NCBI RefSeq assembly: GCF_018141105.1
Contig: NZ_CP054839.1
Span: 5,645,411-5,709,410, forward strand
DNA from: Saccharopolyspora erythraea
Lineage (GTDB): Bacteria; Actinomycetota; Actinomycetes; Mycobacteriales; Pseudonocardiaceae
DNA length: 64,000 bases
Direction: 5' to 3'
In this document: positions 6,530 to 14,855 of the stretch, one piece after another
How positions within the stretch are numbered: position 1 is the first letter of the stretch
Layout of the letters: each line of letters opens with the position of its first letter
Made by a program: the position numbers and the translations under genes
The notes under the pieces: generated by a model
Told to the model about the DNA's origin: nothing
The model's database searches: none
What the model saw: only the letters and a program-made list of their open reading frames with translations

Positions 6530-9124
6530 TCACCGCGGCGGGGTCCAGTCGACGCTCCACAGCCGGGCACCCTCGCGCCGGCGCAAACGGCGCAGGAACG
6601 ACAGCACCCCGGAAGACCCCGTGGCCCAGTGGCCGCTGGCGCTGTCGAGCGAGTTGCCCGCGAAGGACGGCCGCTCCGGTGTGCCGCCGCTGCGGCACAG
6701 CATGAGTTCGGCGACCTCCTCCGCGCCGCGCCAGAACTCGTCGTCCTCGGTGACCATCGCCACGTCGATCAGCGCCTCGCCGATGCCGGCCAGCCCGCAG
6801 CACTGCGAGACGACCCACGCCTGGGGAGCCAGCACCATGCACGCGCGGGCGCCTTCCCCGGCCAGCGCGAGCAACCGGTCGTCGCCGAGAGCCCTGCCCG
6901 CGAATGCGAGGGCGGAGGCGATGCCGGACATGCCCTGGCACCACGACGCCGCCATCGGACGGGCCGCCGGGCGCCGCATGACCGCGACCAGCTCCTCCGC
7001 CTCGGCGGCCAGGGCGCCGAACCGCTTCCCGGCCTCCTCGCCGGAGGCGGGGTCACCCGTCCTGAGGTGGTGTGCCAGCAGGAAGTACGCGATTCCCGCG
7101 GTGCCGTGCGCGAAACCGGCTTCCAGCGCCACACCGGAACCGGGCTGCGCCGGTGGGGCCACATCCTCGGCGTCGGTCACGTCGCCGCTGAGCAGGCGCC
7201 GCGCGCACTCCGAGGCGATGTCGAGGTGCCCCTCGCCGGGCGCCAGGTCGTGCAGCACGAGGTGCCCGGCGCCGATCCCGGCCACGCCGTGGATGTAGTC
7301 GCCGCGCTCCCGGTCGCCGAGCTCGATCCGCTCCGGCGGCGCGAGGTCGGGTGCGAGCATGCGGCGGGCGGTGGCCAGGTAGAGCGCGGTACCGGTGCGG
7401 CCGAAGTAGAGCGCGGAGGGCAACCGCGCGGGCGGTGTCATCCGGACGGTCCACCGTGCGAGGTCGGCCGCGACCGCCTCCGACTCCGCGTGGTGCAGCA
7501 GTTCCATGCCGAGCCCGGCCGAACCGCTGTAGACGTTGGTCACCGGCGGATCGGCGCGGTCCGGGTCGGGCGAGTCCGCCATGAGCTTCGTCGCGAACCC
7601 GGCGCATTCCCGCAGCGTGTGCCGCAAGGCCGATTCCAGCAGGTCGGGCGAGAACTTCGGCGGCGCGGGCCGCGAGCCCCGCACGGCGACGGCACCGCCG
7701 CGATGCCGGCCCGCGCGGATGTCGGCGACAGCGGCGCCGCGCTCCGCCGGATCGAGACTCAGGAGCCCGGGCAGCAGCGCGCGGACCCCGGTCCCGGCGT
7801 CCGGGTACAGCCGGGTCAGGCACATCAGGGTGCGTTCGAGGTTGCGGACCGGGTCGGGGTCGATGGCGACCGGGTTCATCCCGGACGCGGCGAAGAACAA
7901 CGTCGCGCCCAGCGAGAAGTAGTCGTCCTCGGGTTCGGCGGGCCGTTCGGTGTGCTGGTCGGGCACGCTGTAGCCGCGCGTCCAGCCGGGGATCTGGAGG
8001 CCGTCGTAGCGGCTGTTGCCGAAGTCGATCAGCGTGCAGCGCCCGTCGTCGTCGAGCACGATGTTCTTCGGTGACAGGTCCCGGACGACCACGCCGCGTT
8101 CGTGCACCGCGTCCAGGACGGCGAGCAGCCGTTCCGCCAGCAGGCCCAGATCGCGGCCGGTGTCGCCGGGTTCGTCGAAGAACAGGCCGTGCTCGCCGAC
8201 GAACCGGTTGAGGTCGCGGGTCCCCGCGTCGGTGGTGACCAGGTACTCGTCTTCACCGTGGCGGAAGTGGTCGATCAGTCCGGGGACTCCTTCGACCCCT
8301 TCCAGCGCGTGCAGGATGCGGCGTTCGTTGCGCATCTGCCCGCGCAGGTCCATGCCGTTGACGTTCTCGCTGACGTAGGCCCGGGCCTCCTTGACCACGA
8401 CCTGGCGGCCGTCGGGATCCACGGCGCGGTAGACGTTGCCGCGCGGACCGCGCATGACACCGGAGGTGAGCCGGTAGCGGCCGCCCAGCGTGGTGTGGGC
8501 GGGTTCGGCGGTCCGGCCGGCTTCCGCCGCCGGCTCCGGCCGGAACGGGTCGGTGGCCCAGGGCGGGCAGCTGTACTCGGGCCCCGCCGCACCGGCCTCG
8601 GTCTGACCGTCGGGCCCGATCACCACGAGTTCGAAGTCGCCGTTGTCATCCACCCTGAACTGCGGGCGGAAGGGCGCGTAGCGGTAGTACACCGGTGCGT
8701 CGCGCCGCACGCGGCGGTCGCTGGCGATCCTCGGTGCGGACATGCCGGCCAACGCCTCGGCGAGCTCGTTCCCGAGCCGCACGACGGACGTCTGCGGCGG
8801 GTACACCGTCAGGGCTTTGCCGACCGCACCGGGGTCCAGGTCACCGGAGTTCAGCTCGCGCAGCGTCGCAACCGACTTGGCCGCCTTGAAGTCGCAGTCC
8901 CGGGACAGCAGCAGCGGCAGCACCCGGTCCAGCGTCTCGGCCAGCGTGCCTGGCCGCGCCGACACGTGCAGCTTCCAGCCCTGCGCGGGAATGTCCAACC
9001 CGGGTTTGCGCACGCTGATCCAGGTTTCGTCGACCGCCACCTCGCGGCAGGCGGCGGTCGCGGCTTCGGTGATCGCCTCGATCACGTGATCCGGTGAATC
9101 CGAAACGGCCACGGCCGTGTCCAT
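6530..9124 (-). CDS. lanL: Class IV-type lanthipeptide synthetase (LanL: lyase-kinase-cyclase)
   Basis: An 864-residue three-domain enzyme that should phosphorylate Ser/Thr of the precursor, eliminate phosphate to dehydro residues, and add Cys thiols to form (methyl)lanthionine rings. The N-terminal lyase-type region (about 1-200) holds QGWKLHVSA (48-56) and SDRRVRRDAPVYYRYAPF (135-152), shared by LanL/LanKC enzymes. The Ser/Thr kinase domain (about 212-470) has Lys245, Glu267, catalytic loop VVRDLSPKNIVL (346-357) and a DFG motif (367-369). The LanC-like cyclase (about 520-860) retains three cysteines at zinc positions: Cys729 in WCQG, and Cys775-Cys776 in QCCG where LanC proteins usually have Cys-His. 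Class III enzymes lack these ligands, so class IV fits better. GGAGG lies seven bases before the ATG. The precursor gene is 100 bases upstream. Confidence 0.9.
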   Translation of the reverse strand: MDTAVAVSDSPDHVIEAITEAATAACREVAVDETWISVRKPGLDIPAQGWKLHVSARPGTLAETLDRVLPLLLSRDCDFKAAKSVATLRELNSGDLDPGAVGKALTVYPPQTSVVRLGNELAEALAGMSAPRIASDRRVRRDAPVYYRYAPFRPQFRVDDNGDFELVVIGPDGQTEAGAAGPEYSCPPWATDPFRPEPAAEAGRTAEPAHTTLGGRYRLTSGVMRGPRGNVYRAVDPDGRQVVVKEARAYVSENVNGMDLRGQMRNERRILHALEGVEGVPGLIDHFRHGEDEYLVTTDAGTRDLNRFVGEHGLFFDEPGDTGRDLGLLAERLLAVLDAVHERGVVVRDLSPKNIVLDDDGRCTLIDFGNSRYDGLQIPGWTRGYSVPDQHTERPAEPEDDYFSLGATLFFAASGMNPVAIDPDPVRNLERTLMCLTRLYPDAGTGVRALLPGLLSLDPAERGAAVADIRAGRHRGGAVAVRGSRPAPPKFSPDLLESALRHTLRECAGFATKLMADSPDPDRADPPVTNVYSGSAGLGMELLHHAESEAVAADLARWTVRMTPPARLPSALYFGRTGTALYLATARRMLAPDLAPPERIELGDRERGDYIHGVAGIGAGHLVLHDLAPGEGHLDIASECARRLLSGDVTDAEDVAPPAQPGSGVALEAGFAHGTAGIAYFLLAHHLRTGDPASGEEAGKRFGALAAEAEELVAVMRRPAARPMAASWCQGMSGIASALAFAGRALGDDRLLALAGEGARACMVLAPQAWVVSQCCGLAGIGEALIDVAMVTEDDEFWRGAEEVAELMLCRSGGTPERPSFAGNSLDSASGHWATGSSGVLSFLRRLRRREGARLWSVDWTPPR

Positions 9125-9172
9125 TGATCGTCCTCCCGCATTCGCAGCAGCTCGGAAATTGCGAGCACGCGA

Positions 9173-9211
9173 GGCAGAAAGGCCGCCATGGCGAAAAGCG
9201 GCCTTTCTGCC
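9173..9211 (-). terminator. Intercistronic attenuator hairpin between lanA and lanL
   Basis: GGCAGAAAGGCCGC and GCGGCCTTTCTGCC form a perfect 14-bp stem with an 11-nt loop, between the precursor stop and the synthetase start. A partial terminator or stabilising hairpin here would yield more precursor message than enzyme message, as is usual in lanthipeptide operons. Confidence 0.7.
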
Positions 9212-9224
9212 GTTCGCGTCGGAA

Positions 9225-9395
9225 TCAGACGATGGAAGGACAGCAGGGCCAGCTGCTGCAGACGGTGCGCTTGCAGGTGTTCACGCACGCCTGCGGGCCG
9301 TGCAGGACTTCCTTCAGCTCGGTCTCGAAGTCGACGGCGACGTCGTCGAGTTCGAGAACTCCCGCGTCGCGGGGCTCCAGCGTGAGCGCGGACAT
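9225..9395 (-). CDS. lanA: Lanthipeptide precursor peptide
   Basis: A 56-residue peptide with AAAGGAG seven bases before the ATG. Residues 1-35 form an acidic leader containing LELDDVAVDFETELKEVL, an amphipathic helix of the sort recognised by LanL/LanKC enzymes. The probable core starts after GPQ and holds five cysteines (37, 41, 46, 51, 52) and five Ser/Thr (40, 44, 47, 48, 54). That is enough for several rings, and the adjacent Cys51-Cys52 pair is notable. No double-Gly site is present, and the exporter lacks a C39 peptidase, so the leader protease is not encoded in the obvious operon. The synthetase gene lies immediately downstream. Exact leader cleavage, ring pattern and any disulfides are unknown. 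Confidence 0.88.
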   Translation of the reverse strand: MSALTLEPRDAGVLELDDVAVDFETELKEVLHGPQACVNTCKRTVCSSWPCCPSIV

Positions 9396-9672
9396 GGCGT
9401 TCTCCTTTCCGGGTGCCTCGTGGGCAATCCCTGCTGGGACGACGGAGGTGCGTGCGGATTCTTCGGCGTGCACCCCCAGGTTCTGCACGGCGAACGGCCA
9501 TTGGCGGGCCCCCAGGCCCGGAAGCTGCCGTCGGCGAACCTTTGGAATTGTTGGCACAGCGAGCCTGGTTCACCTAGAGCCAAATGGACGAATAAAGGAC
9601 GTTTACACAACTGCATTGGTCGTCTAGTTTCTCGCCTGTGATGGGGTGTGATCCGTCTGGTGCGCACTGGCC
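9396..9672. other. Divergent promoter region of the lanthipeptide locus
   Basis: These 277 bases separate the precursor (minus strand) from the exporter (plus strand). A weak exporter-direction candidate is TTTACA (9602-9607) with TAGTTT (9625-9630) at 17-base spacing. I see no gene and no strong inverted repeat. Confidence 0.4.
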
Positions 9673-9693
9673 GTGCGAAACCGGGCTTTCTCG

Positions 9694-11595
9694 ATGAAGT
9701 CGTTGCTCCGCCGGAGAAAACCGGCGGCCGAACCGTCCGATCTGGTCGTGCCGTACTGGCAGTGGCACGACGAGGAGCTGTTGTCGGCGGGCCTGCTGAC
9801 GATGGCGCGGCGGCTGCCGGCGCTGGTCGCCGGCGCGCTGCGGGTCGCGTGGCAGGCCAGCAGGCTGGACACCGCCGCCACGCTGGGCCTCAACGTGGTC
9901 GCCGGGTTCTTCACCGCCTTCGGCCTGCTTGCGACGACCGGGGTGCTGGAGTCGCTGTTCGCCGCGGGCCCCACAACCGACAGGGTGCTCGCGGCGCTGC
10001 CCGCGCTGCTGGTGGTGGCCGCCGCGGCCGGGTTGCGCGCCGCGCTGCTCGCCGGCGCCGGATGGGCCCAGGAACGGCTGAAACCGCAGGTGGAGCGACT
10101 CGCCGAGACCAGGCTCTTCCGGCTCACCACCGAGGTGGAGCTGACCGCGTTCGACGACGAGGAGTTCCACAACTCCATGCAGCGGGCACGCGACAACGGC
10201 GTGCCGGACTCGGCGACCGTGGTCGAGATGACCGTCAACGTGCTCACCGGCGTCATCGGCGTCCTGTCGGCCGCTGTCACGCTGGGCGTGCTGCACCCGC
10301 TGCTGATGCCCTTGCTGCTGGTCACCGCGGTACCGGACGGGTGGGCGGCGCTGCGGTCCGCCCGGATGCGCTACGCGGCCTTCCGGCGGGTGTCCACGGC
10401 GCGGCGCCGCAAGTTCATGCTCTCCGACCTGATGGCCGAGCGGCCGCCCGCCGCCGAGGTGCGCGCCTTCACGCTGCGCGGGTTCCTGCTGGCCGAGTAC
10501 GACCGGATCGCCGATGTCGAACAGCGGGTGGAGCTCGACGTCGCCCGGCAGCGGACCAGGACCAGGGTGGCCGGCGACCTAATGGGCGGTGTCGCGCTCG
10601 GTGCCGTCTACACGACGCTCGGCGGCATGCTCGCGGCCGGCATGGTCCCGCTCGCCGTGGTCGGCACCGCGGTCCTGACGATCCGCGCGAGCCAGACGTC
10701 GCTGGCCGCGCTCGTGCAGGCGGTGAACAAGCTCTACGAAGCGGGCCTCTACTTCGGTGACTACCTGGACTTCTGCGAGCTCGCGCAACGGCGGGTCCCG
10801 GCGGATCGCGGCGCCGCGGCGCCGGAAGGATTCCGGCGGATCACCGCCGAGTCGGTCAGCTTCACCTACCCGGGAGCAGGCGCGCCGTCGCTGTCGGAGG
10901 TGAGCATCGAGGTCGGCCGCGGTGAGGTCGTCGCGCTGGTCGGGGAGAACGGATCCGGCAAGACCACGCTGGCCAAGCTGCTCGCGGGCCTCTACACGCC
11001 GGACTCGGGAGTGGTCCGCTGGGACGGCGCCGACATCGCGGCGATCTCGGGCAAGGCGTTGCACGACCGGATATCGGTGATCGCCCAGGACCACACCCGG
11101 TGGCCGCTGACCGCGCTGCAGAACATCACCATGGGCCGCCCGCTGGACGGCGATCGGCTCGCGGGCGCGGCGGCGGCATCCGGTGCCGACGAGGTGGTCG
11201 CGCGGCTCTCCAGTGGCTACGACACGCTGCTCGACCGCCGGTTCCAGGGCGGGCACGAGCTGTCCGGCGGACAGTGGCAGCGGATCGCCATCGCGCGCGC
11301 GTTCTACCGGGACGCGGAGCTGATGATCTTCGACGAGCCTACCTCGGCACTGGACCCGAGGGCCGAGCACGCGCTGTTCGAGCGGATCCGGCGGCACGCC
11401 GACGGTCGCACGGTCCTGCTCATCACGCACCGGCTCTCCAGCGTCCGCTACGCCGACCGCATCTACGTGCTGAACCGGGGACGGGTCAGCGAACAGGGCA
11501 CGCACGCCGAGCTCGTGCTGGCCGGCGGCGAGTACGCCCGCCTCTACGAGCTGCAGGCCGCCGCCTACCGGGAACGCGAGGCGCGCCCCGCATGA
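9694..11595 (+). CDS. ABC exporter (fused membrane and ATPase domains), probable lanthipeptide transporter
   Basis: A 633-residue half-transporter of the type I exporter class, expected to dimerise in the membrane and export the processed or leader-bearing peptide. Hydrophobic helices occupy about the first 350 residues, and the ATPase domain the rest. The ATPase domain has Walker A GENGSGKTT, signature LSGGQWQR, Walker B LMIFDEPTSALDP and the H-loop LLITHRLSSVRYADR. There is no N-terminal C39 peptidase domain, so it probably does not remove the leader. The start is uncertain: ATG 9694 (MKSLLRRRK) or GTG 9673, neither with a strong ribosome binding site. It is divergent from lanA and begins a run with the MauE-like and thioredoxin-like genes. 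Confidence 0.88.
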   Translation: MKSLLRRRKPAAEPSDLVVPYWQWHDEELLSAGLLTMARRLPALVAGALRVAWQASRLDTAATLGLNVVAGFFTAFGLLATTGVLESLFAAGPTTDRVLAALPALLVVAAAAGLRAALLAGAGWAQERLKPQVERLAETRLFRLTTEVELTAFDDEEFHNSMQRARDNGVPDSATVVEMTVNVLTGVIGVLSAAVTLGVLHPLLMPLLLVTAVPDGWAALRSARMRYAAFRRVSTARRRKFMLSDLMAERPPAAEVRAFTLRGFLLAEYDRIADVEQRVELDVARQRTRTRVAGDLMGGVALGAVYTTLGGMLAAGMVPLAVVGTAVLTIRASQTSLAALVQAVNKLYEAGLYFGDYLDFCELAQRRVPADRGAAAPEGFRRITAESVSFTYPGAGAPSLSEVSIEVGRGEVVALVGENGSGKTTLAKLLAGLYTPDSGVVRWDGADIAAISGKALHDRISVIAQDHTRWPLTALQNITMGRPLDGDRLAGAAAASGADEVVARLSSGYDTLLDRRFQGGHELSGGQWQRIAIARAFYRDAELMIFDEPTSALDPRAEHALFERIRRHADGRTVLLITHRLSSVRYADRIYVLNRGRVSEQGTHAELVLAGGEYARLYELQAAAYREREARPA

Positions 11596-11632
11596 GGTGT
11601 CACCCGCGAACACCGCACCCCGCGGGGGCACG

Positions 11633-12130
11633 ATGATCTTCTCCTCCCCCGCGGCCTACGCGCTGGCCGCCGTGCTCGGTTTCGCAGCGCTGGGCAAGGT
11701 CACCGACATCGGCGGGTTCGCCGGTGCGATCGCCGGTTACCGGATGCTGCCCGAGTCCTGGACCAGCACCGCCGCCAGAACGGTCGTCGGTGGCGAGCTG
11801 CTGGGCGCGATTCTTCTGGTGTGGCCGCAAACCCGGTTCTGGGGAGCAGTGCTGTCGCTCGTGCTCCTCACCGCCTTCCTCGCCGGCATGCTCGGCGTTC
11901 TCCGCCGAGGGCTCCGCGTGGACTGCGGCTGCTTCCGGGCGGCCGGCCCGGAGGAGATCGTCGGTCCCGGCACAGTCGTGCGAACGGCGTTGCTCCTCGC
12001 GCTGGCCGTGCTCGCGGCGTTGCCCGGGGCCCCGCCCTTCCGCCCCGCGCACCTCCTGATCGCGGTTCTGATGCTGGTCACCGTGTTCCTCTCGGCGACC
12101 CTGGTCTCGTTCACCAGGAGGTCGGCATGA
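11633..12130 (+). CDS. MauE/DoxX-like membrane redox protein
   Basis: A 165-residue membrane protein with about four hydrophobic helices, matching the MauE/DoxX-type family. It opens AAYALAAVLGFAALGKVTDIGGF and carries DCGCF near residue 96, the paired cysteines seen in MauE-type proteins. In methylamine utilisation MauE works with the thioredoxin-like MauD in disulfide handling. Here the next gene encodes a thioredoxin-like protein whose ATG overlaps this stop codon (ATGA), so the pair is very likely translationally coupled. The chosen ATG has GGGGG just upstream; a GTG at 11597 would only add an unconvincing extension. Its place behind the lanthipeptide exporter suggests control of thiols in the Cys-rich product (inference). 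Confidence 0.8.
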   Translation: MIFSSPAAYALAAVLGFAALGKVTDIGGFAGAIAGYRMLPESWTSTAARTVVGGELLGAILLVWPQTRFWGAVLSLVLLTAFLAGMLGVLRRGLRVDCGCFRAAGPEEIVGPGTVVRTALLLALAVLAALPGAPPFRPAHLLIAVLMLVTVFLSATLVSFTRRSA

Positions 12131-12639
12131 CCGCGGAATGGGCGGTGCTCCTGCTGCTGTCGCTGCTCGCCGTGCTGAACTCCGCCGCGGTCATCGCCCT
12201 GATGCGGCAGCGGATCTCCGCCGAGCGGCCCGCACCCGCGCCCTACGGCCCAACACCGGGAACGGGCCTGGACGTCGGTGTTCCCGTGGAATCGCTGAGC
12301 GCGGGAGCCGACCGGGTGCTGTTCGGGTTCATCTCACCGCAGTGCGGCCACTGCCGGGTCATGCTGGCCGAGTTCGTCCGCGTCTCCGCGCGGGTGCGGG
12401 TCGTGCTGGTCAGCGCCGCCGATCCGGCGGAGATGCGGGCGCACCTCGCCGCGCACGACGTGGACCTGCCGCTGGTGACCGGTCCCGGCGTCTTCGACGC
12501 CAACGACGTTCCCGGGCCGCCCTACGCGGTCGTCACCGACGGCCGCGGCATCGTGCTGGCGCAGGGTGGGGCGAGCCGGCCGGAGCAGTTGGAGGAACTG
12601 CTGTCGCGGGCCGACGCCCTGCGTCCTCCTGCGACGTAA
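12127..12639 (+). CDS. Membrane-anchored thioredoxin-like protein (MauD-like)
   Basis: A 170-residue protein with one N-terminal transmembrane anchor (WAVLLLLSLLAVLNSAAVIALM) followed by an extracytoplasmic thioredoxin-fold domain. The active site CGHC lies at about residues 72-75 in FGFISPQCGHCRVML. The proline loop is VPGPPYAVVTD, with the key Pro before Tyr. It resembles MauD/TlpA-type thiol-disulfide proteins. It overlaps the MauE-like gene by four bases and ends at a perfect hairpin, so it is the last gene of the exporter transcript. The pair could reduce or form disulfides in the exported peptide, or keep precursor cysteines free. Neither role is shown by sequence. Confidence 0.85.
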   Translation: MTAEWAVLLLLSLLAVLNSAAVIALMRQRISAERPAPAPYGPTPGTGLDVGVPVESLSAGADRVLFGFISPQCGHCRVMLAEFVRVSARVRVVLVSAADPAEMRAHLAAHDVDLPLVTGPGVFDANDVPGPPYAVVTDGRGIVLAQGGASRPEQLEELLSRADALRPPAT

Positions 12640-12677
12640 CCGGTACCGCCACGAGCCCGGGCTCGTGGCGGTACCGG
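12640..12677. terminator. Perfect convergent terminator
   Basis: CCGGTACCGCCACGAG and CTCGTGGCGGTACCGG form a perfect 16-bp stem around CCCGGG, directly after the thioredoxin-like stop and seven bases before the end of the oxidoreductase large subunit. It serves both directions. Confidence 0.85.
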
Positions 12678-12683
12678 CGGCCG

Positions 12684-14855
12684 TCACTGCTCCAGGAGGT
12701 CCTCGATCACGATGGGGATGTGGCGGACGCGGACGCCGGTGGCGTTGTGGATGGCGTTGGCGACGGCCGCGGCCATGCCGACGGTGCCGACCTCGCCGAT
12801 TCCCTTCGCGCCGACCGAGTTGTGCAGCGTGTCCGGGTACTGGACGAAGTGGACGTCCACATCGGAGATGTCGGCGTTCACCGGCACGAGGTAACTCGCG
12901 AAGTCACCGTTGGCCAGCCTGCCGTTCTCCTCGATCTCCAGTCCCTCGTGCAGCGCCGCCGACACGCCCCAGATCATGCCGCCCATGATCTGGCTGCGAG
13001 CCGCCTTCTCGTTGATGATCCGGCCCGCGTCGAACACGCCGAGCATGCGGGAAACCCGCGCCTCGCGCGTCCACCGGTGCACCCGGACCTCGCAGAACTG
13101 GGCACCGAACGAGCTGAACGAGTGCTTGGTCAACTCCTCGCCGGGGGCCGACGAACCGGTCGCCGCGACCGAGGAGCGGTTCACCGCCCGCAGCAGCTCG
13201 CCGAACGTCATCGACCGGCCACCGGCCAGCACGCGACCGTCCTCGTAGGTGACCTCCATGCCTTCGAACGGCGCGCCCGGCGACGAGGCCAGGGCCACCA
13301 GCTCGTCGACCACCTCGGTCGCGGCGATCATGATGGCCGAGCCCACGCTCGCCGTGGCGGTCGAGCCACCGGACAGGCCCCCGGGCGGCAACGCCGAGTC
13401 GCCCAGCCTCGGCGCGACCCGCTCCGGCGAGATGTCCAGCGACTCCGCGCCCACCAGGGAGAGCACGGTCAGCAGGCCCGTTCCCGGGTCCGACCCGCTG
13501 GTCGCGACCACGGCGGTGTCGTCGGCCCGCAGGGTGACCTCGACCGTGGCGGGGAACCGCAGCGCCGGGAACATGGCGGTGGCCGTGCCGAGACCGACGA
13601 GCCAGTCGCCGTCGGTGCGACCGCGCGGTGTGCGGTTCGCCCAGCCGAACCGGTCCGCCCCGATCCGGAAGCACTCGTCGAGGTGCTTGCTCGACCACTG
13701 CAGATCCTTGCCGGGGGGTGCGGTCGAGTTGTTCCGCAGGCGCAGCTCGATCGGGTCCATGCCGAGCGCGACCGCGAGCTCGTCGATCGCGCTCTCCAGC
13801 GCGAACGACCCGGGCGCCTCGCCCGGCGCGCGCATGAACGTGGTCGGCGGGACGTTCAGCGGCACCATCTTCTGGCTGATGGCCAGGTTCTCGGTGGCGT
13901 ACCACTCGCGCGAGGTGCCGTGTGAGGTCGGTTCGACGAACGAGCGGTCCATCGGGGTGCTGCACCACGAGTCGTGGCGCAACGCGACCAGCGTGCCGTC
14001 GGTGCGGGCCCCGAGGGCGATCTTCTGGACCGTCGCGGGACGCGTCGCGGTCGCGGTGAAGACCTGTTCCCTGCTCAACGCCGCCTTGACCGGCCGGTCC
14101 AGGGCCTTGGCCGCGGCCGCCGCCAGGAACGCGGGCGCGGAGGTGCGGGCCTTGCCGCCGAACGCCCCGCCCACGTAGGGGTTCACCGCGTGGACCGACG
14201 ACGGCTCGACGTCGAGCGCGCCGGCCAGCTCGGCCGCCTGGAGGTGGGCCCCCTGGTTGCCGCTGTAGACCGTCAGGCCGTCGGAGTCCCACACCGCGAC
14301 CGCGGAATGCGGTTCCATCGCCGCGTGGTTCTGGGTCGCGGTGCTGTAGGTCGCCTCGAACACGACGGGGCTCGACGACAGCGCGTCCTCGATGGACTCC
14401 ACACCGTCCGCGAGCACCGTCAGCGACGGCGGCGAACCCCGGTCCTCCGGCGCGTCCTCGGCCGATCCGAGCCCGTCCTCCAGCGAGGTCAGGGCCGGCC
14501 GCTGGTGGTAGGAGACCTCGACGAGCATCGCCGCGTCCCGTGCCTGCTCGTAGGTCTGCGCCACCACGAAGCCGATCGGCTGGCCGTAGTAGGCGACTTC
14601 CTTGTCCTGCAGAGGAACCCACGTCTCGCCGAACAGCGGGGAGCTCGGAGTGCGCAGCTCCAGCGGGTTGAACGGCGTGAACACGCCCAGCACGCCCGGA
14701 GCGCGCTCGGCCTCGGCGACGTCCATGGCCGCGATCTCGCCGTGGGCGATCGTGCTGAGCAGGACGTATCCGTGGACCATGCCGGGCAGGTTGTGGTCCA
14801 CCCCGTACCTGGCCTGCCCGGTGACTTTCGCCGGGCCGTCAAGCCTGCTGGTCAT
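12684..14855 (-). CDS. Molybdenum aldehyde oxidoreductase, molybdopterin subunit (PaoC/YagR-like)
   Basis: A 723-residue large subunit of the xanthine oxidase family, binding molybdopterin cytosine dinucleotide and oxidising aldehydes. It opens with the family start RLDGPAKVTGQARYGVD. Further landmarks are YYGQPIGFVVAQTYEQA, NHAAMEPHSAVAVW, GGAFGGKARTSAPAFLAA and TFMRAPGEAPGSFALE. GAKGIGEVGTVG near the C-terminus carries the conserved active-site Glu. The ATG at 14855 overlaps the stop of the FAD subunit by one base. A longer upstream frame belongs to the other subunits' reading frames. With the next two genes it makes a complete heterotrimer. No XdhC/PaoD-type cofactor-insertion gene is next to it. 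Confidence 0.92.
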   Translation of the reverse strand: MTSRLDGPAKVTGQARYGVDHNLPGMVHGYVLLSTIAHGEIAAMDVAEAERAPGVLGVFTPFNPLELRTPSSPLFGETWVPLQDKEVAYYGQPIGFVVAQTYEQARDAAMLVEVSYHQRPALTSLEDGLGSAEDAPEDRGSPPSLTVLADGVESIEDALSSSPVVFEATYSTATQNHAAMEPHSAVAVWDSDGLTVYSGNQGAHLQAAELAGALDVEPSSVHAVNPYVGGAFGGKARTSAPAFLAAAAAKALDRPVKAALSREQVFTATATRPATVQKIALGARTDGTLVALRHDSWCSTPMDRSFVEPTSHGTSREWYATENLAISQKMVPLNVPPTTFMRAPGEAPGSFALESAIDELAVALGMDPIELRLRNNSTAPPGKDLQWSSKHLDECFRIGADRFGWANRTPRGRTDGDWLVGLGTATAMFPALRFPATVEVTLRADDTAVVATSGSDPGTGLLTVLSLVGAESLDISPERVAPRLGDSALPPGGLSGGSTATASVGSAIMIAATEVVDELVALASSPGAPFEGMEVTYEDGRVLAGGRSMTFGELLRAVNRSSVAATGSSAPGEELTKHSFSSFGAQFCEVRVHRWTREARVSRMLGVFDAGRIINEKAARSQIMGGMIWGVSAALHEGLEIEENGRLANGDFASYLVPVNADISDVDVHFVQYPDTLHNSVGAKGIGEVGTVGMAAAVANAIHNATGVRVRHIPIVIEDLLEQ

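Noticed and set aside
9094-9641. Plus-strand frames over the lanthipeptide precursor
   Set aside because: No ribosome binding site or family content; the minus strand has a precursor with a good ribosome binding site next to its synthetase.
12138-13925. Long plus-strand open frame over the thioredoxin-like gene and oxidoreductase large subunit
   Set aside because: Crosses a perfect terminator and a convergent junction between two recognised genes; composition is that of an antisense shadow.
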